64,000 nucleotides of DNA, taken from assembly GCF_009389715.1 (NCBI RefSeq), contig NC_052401.1, forward strand, positions 732,843 to 796,842. The letters run 5' to 3'. Below, one piece after another: positions 12,301 through 22,700 of this stretch; the stretch's first letter is position 1, and the number at the start of each line of letters is the position of its first letter. The position numbers and the translations under genes were made by a program. The notes beneath the pieces were generated by a model, which was not told where the DNA came from, searched no databases, and worked only from the letters and a program-made list of their open reading frames with translations. Source of the stretch: Phoenix dactylifera. Its lineage: Eukaryota; Streptophyta; Magnoliopsida; Arecales; Arecaceae.

Positions 12301-13204
12301 TTTGTTAGTTCGCTTCTGAATACAAAGTAAACGGTTGTCAGAATTTACTGTGGCATGGCATTTGTCTATTCAAATCTTCGATATCCATTCATTTCTTACC
12401 CACTTTTGTCAGGTCCCATTCTTCTCACAAATGGATGATCAACTACTGGATGCCATATGTGAACGCTTGGTCTCATCCCTGAGCACCAAGGATACCTACA
12501 TTGTTCGGGAAGGCGACCCAGTCAATGAGATGCTCTTCATCATCCGAGGCAACCTCGAAAGCTCTACCACCAATGGTGGTAGAACTGGATTCTTCAACTC
12601 CATAACCCTCAGACCAGGTGATTTCTGTGGTGAAGAGTTGCTGACATGGGCCTTGATGCCAAATCCGAGTGCCAACCTTCCATCATCCACTCGAACTGTT
12701 CGGTCCCTCACTGAGGTCGAGGCATTCGCTCTCCGAGCTGAGGATCTCAAATTTGTGGCCCACCAGTTCAAGCGTCTTCACAGCAAGAAGCTTCAGCATG
12801 CTTTCAGGTTCTATTCTCATCAATGGAGGAGTTGGGGAGCTTGCTTCATACAGGCTGCATGGAGGCGGTACAAGAAGAGGAAGCTGGCGAAGGAGCTGGC
12901 CACACAAGAAAGCCTCTACTACATGCAAGGGATGGATGATCAAGGCCCAGCTAGCGAGCATGAGGGAGCTCCTCTGATTGCGGAGTACGCTGATGGTGGT
13001 GAAGGCTCATCAATGGAAACTGAAAGTGGGAACATTAATCAACATCTAGGAGCGACGATATTAGCTAAAAAATTTGCAAAGAACACGAAGAGGGGAGCTA
13101 ATCAGAAGATCCATAAGCGCAAACCTTCTGTTGATGTGGGGATGCCGAAGCTAATGAAGCCAGAGGAACCTGATTTCTCTATGAACATTGAGGATAATCT
13201 GTGA
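6359..13204 (+). CDS. CNGC15: Cyclic nucleotide-gated channel, CNGC15-type, 6 exons, 715 aa
   Basis: This encodes a plant CNGC of group III, a tetrameric cation channel. CNGC15 is known as a nuclear-envelope calcium channel in symbiosis and nitrate signalling; that role is carried over from the family. Exons: 6359-6838, 8354-8566, 8656-8969, 10264-10375, 11965-12201, 12413-13204; all junctions keep the frame. The N-terminus (about 45 aa) is rich in Pro and Arg. S1 lies at about 58-79, S2 at 98-120, S4 near 190-208 and S5 at 211-240. The pore has GLKNLSSYGQDL (about 331-342). The C-linker follows (374-452). The cyclic-nucleotide-binding domain (about 453-575) has the plant CNGC signature RPGDFCGEELLTWAL, and an IQ calmodulin-binding motif is near 597-607. 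VPFFSQMDDQLLDAICERLV matches CNGC15 better than other group members. Intron 1 begins with GC instead of GT. Start choice: first in-frame ATG, partly overlapped by an upstream ORF. Confidence 0.92.
10376..11964. other. CNGC15 intron 4 with internal repeats
   Basis: This long intron holds AAT-type simple repeats (about 11042-11095) and two related segments, near 10990 and 11155. Both contain a GCTTTTTGG core followed by an A/G-rich ACAACTG motif, which suggests an old local duplication about 165 bp apart. No gene is recognised inside. Confidence 0.5.
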
Positions 13205-13800
13205 AAGTTGCTTCATTGTTGTTGTAATGTGAATAAGTGTCAATGGAACTAGTTAGGATGTATATTTTCCTGTACTTGTAGGGACGCTCGCAGTACTTTC
13301 TGACAGTAGCAACTTTTGAAGTTGGTGTTGATAGCTTATACTAAATTTTTTACCTCTATCAAGAGCTGCGCAACCTTTTAATTGTAGCACTAGATTTTGC
13401 GCAGGTCTCTGATTTTGAGCATCTCAGGAGAAATCCACATCTATTTTTCCTTCTCTGTCTGTCTGTGTGTGCGCGTGCGTGCGTGTGTGTGTGGAGGAAG
13501 TGAGACATCTCCCTCAAGTTCATTCACATCTAGTCTTCGTCCATCATCTTCCTTTTTTTTTCTAGCTGCTACATTCTTCTGACTTCATTCAACCACTAGA
13601 CACATTGACATGTACCTTCCTGTTTGGAGGGATATCATGTACCATCACTTTTCTTTATCAATATTATATTTATAATATTAATATTATAATACGAAATATA
13701 ATATTATTACACTCTAAAGTACTATATGTTGTAATAAAATATATATTAAGTCGGATCTTATTATATTTTGGAAAACATATTAATATATTATTATGATATA
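13205..13800. other. CNGC15 3' UTR and AT-rich spacer
   Basis: The first 200-300 bp after the stop codon should be the channel gene's 3' UTR. A GT/GC microsatellite lies at about 13457-13495. From 13650 on the sequence is AT-rich and leads into the TRIM element. No coding potential was seen. Confidence 0.5.
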
Positions 13801-13805
13801 GTAAT

Positions 13806-14045
13806 TTTTGGGGGTGCCGAACTTAGTCCCACATCGGCTAGAGCGGAAAAGTTCCGTGCCTTATAATGAGGAGGGCGAAGCCTTTTCCTCATGAGGGCCC
13901 TTTTGCAGGACAAAACCGTGAGGGGGTGAGTGGTTCCGTGCTCGAAAGCCCCCAAAGCGGACAATACCTCGTGAGGGACGCGGTCTCTTTTTTCTGCTAG
14001 CTCGGTTGGGACTAGGGTTGTTGTCGGGGTGAAAATCCCGCAACA
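13806..14045 (+). repeat. Left LTR of the TRIM
   Basis: A 240-bp terminal repeat preceded by GTAAT. It is highly similar to the right LTR except for the decayed first bases and the absence of an 18-bp duplicated segment. Confidence 0.85.
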
Positions 14046-14150
14046 GATGGTGCTTTCGTTAAGAGGCGTGCCCCTTGCCGCAGGCTACCCTCCAGGACTG
14101 TGGGGGACCCCGGGTAAAACCGGCACGGAACCTTCCCGCTGGGGGGGCTA

Positions 14151-14412
14151 TGTTGTGGGGGGGTGCCGAACTTAGTCCCACATCGGCTAGAGCGGAAAAG
14201 TTCCGTGCCTTATAATGAGGAGGGCGAAGCCTTTTCCTCACGATGGCCCTTTGGCGGGACAAAACCGTGAGGGGGTGAGTGGTTCCGTGCCCACGAGTGG
14301 TTCCGTGCCCGAAAGCCCCCAAAGCGGACAATACCTCGTGAGGGACGCGGTCTCTTTTCTCTGCTAGCTCGGTTGGGACTAGGGCTGTTGCCGGGGTGAA
14401 AATCCCGCAACA
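14151..14412 (+). repeat. Right LTR of the TRIM
   Basis: A 262-bp terminal repeat followed by GTAAT. It carries a short tandem duplication of GAGTGGTTCCGTGCCC that the left LTR lacks. Confidence 0.85.
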
Positions 14413-14417
14413 GTAAT

Positions 14418-16560
14418 CTATTATAGTAATAACTCATACATTAGTTTTGTATTTTATATTTTCAGTCATTTTGTATAGAAATTAATATATAATATGATAA
14501 CCAATGCTGTAATTATAGCATAGTTTATTATAGAAATATGACCAATGCATTAGAAATATCTTAATGTCCGGTACCATATGTATTTAACAATGAATGATGT
14601 TATTATGCTAAATTAATTATTGTTAGTGATCAAACGTTATAGGTTTAAAATGTAAAAATAGTTGTTATGATAATATTTTATTTTACTATTATTAGAAATC
14701 GGCCCGATCAAGACATCAAGTTGGCTGAGCTACTAGAGTGTTCAAATGATCAACTATTCAAACCATAAAGATTTACTGAAATCATGATATATCTTTGAAA
14801 TAGTGATATAGTGGCCTGTATGCTTGGGTGGCGATGGCTCCAGCGCGGATCACTCTCGAGGTAGTGCTGAGAGAAGAAGATTATGCTCGGACCTTTACTC
14901 TGACATCGGATCTAATCTAAAAGAGTAAAAACAAAGAATACGTCTTGCTGTGGAGTATCCGACAAGGGACTCCAATACGAAAGTCGGATAGACTCTCAAA
15001 AAATAATGGATGTGTTGTGAGAACAGCAAAGTGGCATCATAAGAATGTAAGGAGGAGCAAGAATACTTACTTAGAGGGTTTTTCGGAAAAAGTTTATATA
15101 GACGAGGGTCGGTGCCTGTCGCCAAAAAGTTCAGAACTACAAATTGGTCATTTTTAATAATCAATTGCACATCCTGAAGATCATGTGTAGGCATCTCACC
15201 CGGCCATCACACTCCGTATATCTCACTTGTTCGTCACGTGATTATAAAAACCATTTGTGATCGTGCCTAAGATATTGCTAGCTAGGAAGGGAGTTTAAAA
15301 TTTAAAAGTCTCTCCGCACGTCTCTGGGGTTGGCCATATAGTGGGCATTGATGGGTTGGTTGGAGGCTTCGTGACAAGCTCTAATTGGTCGATCTACCAC
15401 CAATTTGGTTGGTTCAAAGATGTATCAATAATAATATTACACCATCATATTATTGATTCTTATATTATTATATTTTAGACATTACAATGCAAACTATAAG
15501 ATTATAATATTTTTTATATAATACTAAAAGAATAATAAGATTCACATTAGCAATATTATACATAACATATTTTATTAAAATTATAATATTGATTATTAGT
15601 TTATAAATTTATATTATATAATTTATAATATAGAATTTAGAAAATCAAGAATATAATCTAAAATATGTGTTAAAAATTGGCCCAAAGGATAGATACGAGA
15701 TTATTACATGGTACATATGGAATAGCAAAAGTCCAAGGAATAAGTATTAAATGGTTTGATTGAGAATTATCTATCTCATATCTTGACCAACTTGTGAAAA
15801 GGGTTCAGCTGATAGGAAATCTCGTTCTAGATCTTTTGCTTTATGGAGTTGCGGCTGGGAAGGCGTAGCCGATTCACACGTTTAAGATAAGATATGAAAT
15901 TAAATAACGGTCATCATAACGTCGCAGGATTTGGTGGTCCCCCGTTCCTGCCTCATGGCGGTTGTTATCTAACTGCCGTCCACCGTTACTTTAGATTTTC
16001 GCTGATCATCAATCCAAAAAAATAATTTAAAATTTAAAATCTTCATACTAATTAAATAAATAATATTTTATCATACCAATACTGCTATAATTTCTGTCGG
16101 ATTTCAAAAATCTAGTTAGATTCTGGATTTAGACGGAAAAAGGTAGCGACCATTGTTCTACATGTGTTTTAGGAGGATGGGCTTCACAATTTACATGAAA
16201 ACAACGGCATTAAATTGTTAAAATTAATTAAATTTAATATTCTTCTAAATATATTTTGAACTCATTTAATTATATTGTAAATTTCTTTTGTTAACATGGC
16301 ATTCATACAAACTCCTGTAAATTGCACCGCATCTGTCTCTTGATTAAACATTTGCACATAAAATTTACCATGTGGCTACATTATCTCCTCCATTAGATTA
16401 TATATATATATATATGTTCATAGTATTTAAGACGGTATTAGTGTGATTATTGTGATTGAAACGTTGAAGGAAACTACTGAAAGTATATAATATAATTAAG
16501 CTAAGTATTTAAGATATATGAAGTATAATATAATATATATAAGATAGGATAAAACAAAAG
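14418..16560. other. Intergenic region with a probable LTR remnant
   Basis: Mostly AT-rich sequence without recognised exons. The part from about 14820 to 15260 is less AT-rich and looks like an old LTR fragment (separate entry). The stretch 15400-15700 is almost pure A/T. Nothing else could be assigned. Confidence 0.5.
14820..15260 (-). mobile_element. Probable decayed LTR-retrotransposon fragment
   Basis: Read on the minus strand, this block has a TATATAAA-type box (about 15093-15100) followed by a region with CTCCGCT/GACTTTC-like blocks that resemble gypsy-type LTRs. No partner LTR, primer site or target duplication was found. Assignment is by general resemblance only. Confidence 0.35.
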
Positions 16561-16632
16561 CGGGAATATAAATGAGGGGAGAGTGAGGAGTTGGTGGAAG
16601 GAGTGGTGACGGGGGCGTGGGAGGAGCATGGA

Positions 16633-17046
16633 ATGGGAAAAGAGGAAAGGAACTTCAAAGGCGGATCCCTTGACATGGACGGAGGCTGGCGGTGGATCCC
16701 CGGAATCTTTTCCATCTCGGGCGGCGGCGGCGGTGGAGGGCGAGGCCGGAGGGCCTGCCTGGCGCTGGCCCTGATCTGCTGCTCCCCGGTCCTCCTCCCC
16801 CTGATCTGCCTCTCCCTACCCGTCCTCTGCATCGCCGCTTTGTGCCTCCGGCTCCGGCGGTGGAGGAGGCCGGCCGAGCTACGGGAGGACGTCGCCGCGT
16901 GGTTCCTGGGACGGTGCGAGGAGGGAGAGGAGGAGGCGGCGGCGACGATCGAGGGGCGGCTGATGCAGCGGTACCTGGAGGACCAACTGGGGCTCGTCGG
17001 GGCCGTGTGGGACTGCGACGACGGCGGCGACGGAGAGAGCTGCTAG
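16633..17046 (+). CDS. Small one-pass membrane protein of unknown function, 137 aa
   Basis: A GC-rich island in AT-rich surroundings holds an uninterrupted frame from the ATG at 16633 to the stop at 17046. A second in-frame ATG at 16675 (MDGGWRWIPG) could be the true start and would give 123 aa. After a glycine run comes a strongly hydrophobic stretch of about 30 residues with several cysteines (ALALICCSPVLLPLICLSLP), followed by a basic LRLRRWRR segment. The acidic tail has an amphipathic part with RLMQRYLEDQLGLVGAVWDC. This suggests a membrane-anchored protein with the tail in the cytosol by the positive-inside rule. It resembles a group of short uncharacterised plant proteins; I cannot name a domain. 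No intron is needed. Confidence 0.6.
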   Translation: MGKEERNFKGGSLDMDGGWRWIPGIFSISGGGGGGGRGRRACLALALICCSPVLLPLICLSLPVLCIAALCLRLRRWRRPAELREDVAAWFLGRCEEGEEEAAATIEGRLMQRYLEDQLGLVGAVWDCDDGGDGESC

Positions 17047-17960
17047 AAAGATCGCCGGCCCAGAAATCACGCGAAGCGAGTGTAAAAATTCTGTCTATTC
17101 TTTTTTTTTTCCTTAGTTTGAATTTAGGGTTTTTAATTTATAACGAAATTTTGATCTTTTGGACCCGGATTTCTCTGCTCTTCCTCTCTCTCTCTTTCTC
17201 TCTTCGTGGATTGGATTTTTTTGATAATAATTAATAAATAAATTGGGAAGGAAGAAGGGGGAAGGAAGGAGAAAAGCGTCGGATTCGGACAAGAATTGTA
17301 TAAGGGGAAGGCGAGTACGACAGGAATTAGTCGCTGAATTCTTATTCCCACGGGGGCGATTCGATCGAATAATACGGGATTCGTCTGGGCTGGAGGCTCT
17401 GTTATGGCTCCCCTTCCAGACCGTGAGAAAGGCGATTTTTTTTTCTTTAATCTCTACTGTCTCAAGATTCGCGCAGTAATATAGTTTCAATATTTTCCGA
17501 ATTATTAAAAAATTTTAGTTATCATCAGTTTTTCTCTTGATCGACTAGTTCTTCAAATTATTCTTCACAAATGAATTAATCTTGAATTATTCACTTTAAA
17601 CAATTTTATATATTATATATATGAATGATTCCATATGTCAGCATTTGTGCTCTCTCTCATTATTTTTAACTTTCTTGTTTTTGGACAAATAAATTAAAAA
17701 ATTACAAAGCTCGTATTTTTAAATTTTATTACTTTTATAATTTTTTGTTATCTTAATTTTTTTGAATTCTGCATGAGTTTTTTTCAGATTTTCTTTTTCA
17801 AAATTTGTATCATGAGAATCTAGCAGAATTATTCCCGAAGATCACACTCGATTAAGTTGAGTAATGAACAGTGAGTAGAGTGAGGAGGTTTCGTATTTTG
17901 TTTTAAGCAGATGGACCGAGTTATTTGCAAAGATAGGTTTTGGTTTTGCAATTGCTTCGT

Positions 17961-18053
<93 letters not shown>

Positions 18054-19778
18054 TTATTTATTTATAAAATGGACGACGCATCATACATATTTAGTATAAA
18101 TGTATCTAATAAAATTAGAAAATAAAATATCTAAAAATGGAGATGGGATGACCTAACCTTAGAGAAGCGAAATTTTATAGATTGTGGTGTTTGTAGAAAT
18201 GTGTATATTTATTATTATTAGTATAAATGGCAGCTATTTAGTTAATATGAATAGATGGAATCTCTAATATTTATTTTAAAAAAAAAAAAAAGAAACAAGG
18301 GGGGGAAAAGCACCAGCTTCACAAAACGGAGTTATTTGTGTTTTTGTATTGGCGTCACAAGGCGAGGTTCGATTTAGCAATGCCTAGAAGCGTTACAAAG
18401 ATGACGGGAGAAGCATCTTCAGAGAGAGGCAAATGATTGCAATTTTCCCCAATCGGTTGTTTGCTGGTGAGAAGCAACCTTTTGATAATAAAAAGAATTG
18501 CATTCGTGTCAAAGTACATTAGAAGGCACTATAAAATGATTCGCATGGAGTGACGGCAAATAACCTGCTGCTTCCAACTCTTTGAATATTGGTAGGGGTG
18601 GGCATGCTTAACCCTTGTTTAATCAGTTGAACTTGATTGATTCGATCCATTATAGATGAGTTTAGCTTACTTCTTTAATAAAATGATCGGAATTGGATTT
18701 CAATTTTGGATCCGCTTAATAAAAAGGATCGAACTTTGGGTTGATGAATTTTTGATATATTCTATATCTAATCCGATAAATTTTTAATATATTCTATATC
18801 CTACCCAATTTGTATCTCAGCCGATCTGACCCGGTTGCTACCCCTAATTTATACCGGCCACATCCCAGAACTGTATTTTGATGGAAATTCTAATATCATG
18901 AACTAGTCTCAGCTGTTAGAACCAAGTCAATGGTGGTATAAATGATTCAGATATGCAATTTGACAAAATTTATTCGGCGAGGGCAAAATGGCACATGATT
19001 TTCTGCCAGGAGAAACAAGGTCCACGAATAATGTCCTATTATTTCCAGTTTAGCAGTTAAAGGCAAGACATCTCATATCTCATCCCGGAGAGGAGGAAGA
19101 CTCAGGTCTAATCAATTTGCTATGCGGAACGCATTGAATGACAGATAAAATAAACTCTAAAGGTGTAAACAAGAAATCTGAAATTCTAAGCTCAAGCCTC
19201 AACAATATGTCAGGAAGGATGCTAAATCTCATGTTTTAAGCCACAAGAACATGTCGAACCGCAATAGCGAAGCCAGGTTTAATAAGATCATTTGTGGAAG
19301 AAAATTTCACATAACAGCAATGTAAAATACTTGCCAGGTACTTGGTTGTCATCACTTTTATGGACCACAGTTAGCAGATCAAGCAGCAAAAATCATACAG
19401 GTTTCACACTACTGCAAGAAAAGCTTGCTATGGGTCCACAAGAATAAATTAAGCAATATGAAAATGGAGTAGACAATTGATTCTTCATAACAAATCATAT
19501 AGGAGCTGATAAGATAAAGTGCTAACCCTATGCAGAAGGGTTAATATTTCAAAAAATCTTATAGTAAGCTGTTTTTGTTCCATATACAATGAATACATGT
19601 ATCAATTTACATAAGGCATTAGGAATTGGTATATAATCTGCAAAATTATGATCTCTCTCCCGGACCTAACAAGAATTGAATGAATTTCCAATATAATTGA
19701 ATGATTGTTAATGCGCGTTTACTTACATGTATGAACATATAATTCACCAATGACTTATAGTGTATGCCATCTACAAAC
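17047..19778. other. Intergenic region with long (TA)n tract
   Basis: The left part should include the 3' UTR of the small membrane-protein gene. No coding exon was recognised up to the stop codon of the minus-strand O-fucosyltransferase gene at 19779. The right end (about 19500-19778) would carry that gene's 3' UTR. Confidence 0.5.
17964..18065. repeat. (TA)n microsatellite followed by (ATTT)n
   Basis: About 85 bp of pure TA dinucleotide continues into four ATTT units. It is a long, probably very variable simple repeat. Confidence 0.95.
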
Positions 19779-22700
19779 TCATGCTTCTGATTGTGGGCAC
19801 ATGCAGTCAGGCATGGGGAAAGTGTACAGAGTTGCATTGGATTTCCTCAATGCAACGCCCTTCAAGTCACTGTAATGAAGCATTTCCTGCATGTTACGCT
19901 CGAACCTATCCCATCTGAAGTCAAGATCATGATTAGATTATAAGATTACTTGATCTCGCATTGTAGTGGATTCAAATAGAACACAACTTAGATGAAAATA
20001 CAAATGTGAAGCTGGTAACTACCATGAATGAAGGTTTAAGAAATCATACAAAGAACATGCACAGAGGTAGGGGGGAAAAGATTTTGCACTATAAGCTTGG
20101 GGACCTTGAACACAAAATTGCTCAAATAAGATCCACAATGTCAAACTGTGATGCTGCTCAATAACTAGCAAAGAACTGTCCTTAGTTCTCATGTAATATC
20201 CTTTCTTAATTACATTCTACAAAATCACAGAAAATTTTAAAGGATTCAAGCATTTCAAATTCCCAGAGATCCTAGCGTTCAACCCATAGGAAAAGGACAT
20301 GCAGAGTTGATATGCAGCTTTGAAGTCAGTATGCCAATGTTTTATAGCCCACTTGGATATTGGATGTGTCCGATCCAGTCTAAAAGCAATCCAGCAAGCT
20401 AAATCTTCTTCATTGAACCGGTACTACCACCCAAGTTCACTAGCTGAATCTTCTTCGTTGAACTGGTACTACCACCCAAGTTCACCCTCCTTCCTGAAAT
20501 CCACCCGTTTATTACATCACTTAAAACCCTCACACCTATAGGCTCAATACTTGGGTCCACCTCAAAAACAGAGCCTTGTGAAATTATGTGATTAAATTAA
20601 AAACCATGATCTTACAGAACGATATAAGACAAACTTCTGCAATATGGATCAAAAGGATGCTCAAGAAAGGGAGCATAAGCACACGAGAGTAGCATGGGAA
20701 AAGATGTCAAGCATTATAGGTTACAATAGATTAATGCTTATTTGTAGCACTATTACAAATAACGGAGTCGCATGGTATAACCTAGCCATGTGATATGTGG
20801 GTAAAAGAGAACTTTGCAAAGGTAAATAGAGTCGTGAAAAAGGGCAGCCCAGTTCACGAGGTTCCCACTATTGTGGGGTCTGGGGAGAGTCAAATGGTAT
20901 ACACAGACAAGCTAACAAGCGTCGCACCAGCGTTGCCAGCCAGGCGGTTGCACGAATCGCCTCATCGCATCGCCTCAAGAAGGTAAAGCGCCACATTATG
21001 CTGTTCGAAAATTTTCTGCCAAACTTTGAAGTTCGCATCTAGAAGCTTCTCAGTCTGACTAGACGACTTTACTCAAATCGACTCACTATTGGAAGATTCG
21101 GCTACTTCCTTCATCCGAGATAAGAAAATTGGCTCAGACTCGAAAGTAGAAGGCAAGTGATACAGCCCAAATTTGATGTCCAGCTGGCGTTACCACTCGG
21201 ATCTACTGCCCAATGACAAGGCAACACATGCCAAGTACATTTAAAACTTGGGCAAATTAGGCGGAGCAGTTACAGCTCTGCACAGTTAAGGGGTGCAAAT
21301 AAGGGTAGACGGTTATAGCTCTTCCACTGATCTTGGAGCCACAGCATAAGAAAACTACGCCCTCATCTCTATATAAACAGGACCAAGGGACCTAGGTATG
21401 CATCTTATCTCACCTAATCTCATAACCCATCTCTCAGCTTGTATTTTTCACTATTCATATCTTCTTTCCTCTACTTTATTCCACCAAAGCTCTATCCAGT
21501 GCCGGCTCGAGCCTTAGGCAACCGAGGCGGTCGCCTAAGGCCCCCGGCCCAGGGAAGGCCCCCACCGCCCAGTTGTTTTTTTTTTTTTTTATTCCAGCTC
21601 AAGGCTATCGCCTATCTGGGAGACTGGGAGGGGACTGGCTATGGCGCTATGCCTATGGGCTATCACTAGCGGAGTGGGCAGCGGGTTTGGGCGGCGGCGA
21701 CGCGACGTAAAACGGTGAAAGGCTGAGGCCGACTGCGGCGACTGGCGACGGGCGACGGCGTGGTCGGTGGTCGAGCGGTCGAGTCGTCGACACTCGACAA
21801 GCAACGGGCAAGTGGGCAACGGCTTCTTCCTCCCCGGCTCCCCCCTTCTCTCCGACAGTCCGACTCTCCAGTCTCCCCTTCTCTGCCTTTTTAATGCCGG
21901 AACCTTCTCCGGTTCTCGGCACTCGGTCTCGGCACTCGGCAGGGCAGATCGGCTATTCGGCTTGCAAAACCCTCTCTAGCTCTCCTCGCCGACGTCCGGT
22001 CCACTGTGCGTCCGTGCAGAGTCCCGTGACTTCCGTCCTCTCCTCGGCGTCCAGCGTCCTCGCCGGCTCGCCGACTCCGTCTCCGAGTCGCCGTCCTCGG
22101 CTCCTCCGACATCCGACTCCGCGGCGAGCGACCGAGGGCCGAGGCGGTGAGGCCTCAGTCCCATCCTCTTCTCGCCGACGTCGCCGACTCGCCGTCCTCG
22201 GCCTCCCGTGAGGCTGTGACCGGCGCCGGCGGTGGCCCCGTCCTCTCGTCAGACCTCAGCTCCTCCGCCGCTCCGGCCGGCGGCCTCCTCGGGCCTCGGG
22301 GTTCCCGGTTCCCAAATCCCAAGTCCCGACGGCCGACGGACCCGACAGGCGACACCCGACCTCCTCCCAGCCCCAGGCTCCCAGTCCCACGGTCCCACCG
22401 GGCCACCTCCCGAGGTTCGGCTGTTCCCAAATCCCGGTTCCCACTGTGGCATTGTCTACAGTCCAGTGATCCCGATTCCCCAATCCCACTGAGGTGAGAT
22501 TTTATTAATTATTTTTTGGTTTAATTAAATTATATTTAGTTAAGTAATTAATTTAAAATTTGTTATTTTTTGGTTCAATTGTAGATTGGTTGTGAGTCTA
22601 CTGACTTCACTACTTCAGCGGTTCGGCACTATTCGGCCTCTTCTCGCTGTCGAGTTCGGAACTATTCCACCTCTTCTCGACACAATTAAGTTCGGCACTA

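Larger units (their letters stand above)
13806..14412 (+). mobile_element. TRIM (terminal-repeat retrotransposon in miniature), complete
   Basis: Two direct repeats of 240 and 262 bp (13806-14045 and 14151-14412) flank an internal region of only 105 bp. Both LTRs contain AACTTAGTCCCACATCGGCT, a sequence typical of plant TRIM LTRs, and end in CA. After the left LTR comes a probable primer-binding site, TGGTGCTTTCGTTAAG; before the right LTR is a G-rich polypurine-like tract. The insertion is flanked by the 5-bp target duplication GTAAT (13801-13805 and 14413-14417). The right LTR starts with TGTTG, while the left has decayed to TTTTG and is shorter in the first G-run. There is no coding capacity, so it would need enzymes from elsewhere. 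Orientation follows the primer site. Confidence 0.88.

Noticed and set aside
13861..14437. Minus-strand open frames that look like a duplicated protein
   Set aside because: They lie in the two LTRs of the TRIM, which explains both the openness and the duplication.
17911..18099. Tyr/Ile-alternating open frame
   Set aside because: It is the translation of the (TA)n microsatellite.
21894..22497. Several overlapping open frames in the GC-rich leader of the hAT element
   Set aside because: All frames are open because of the base composition; no domain is visible and the real transposase start lies downstream at 22828.
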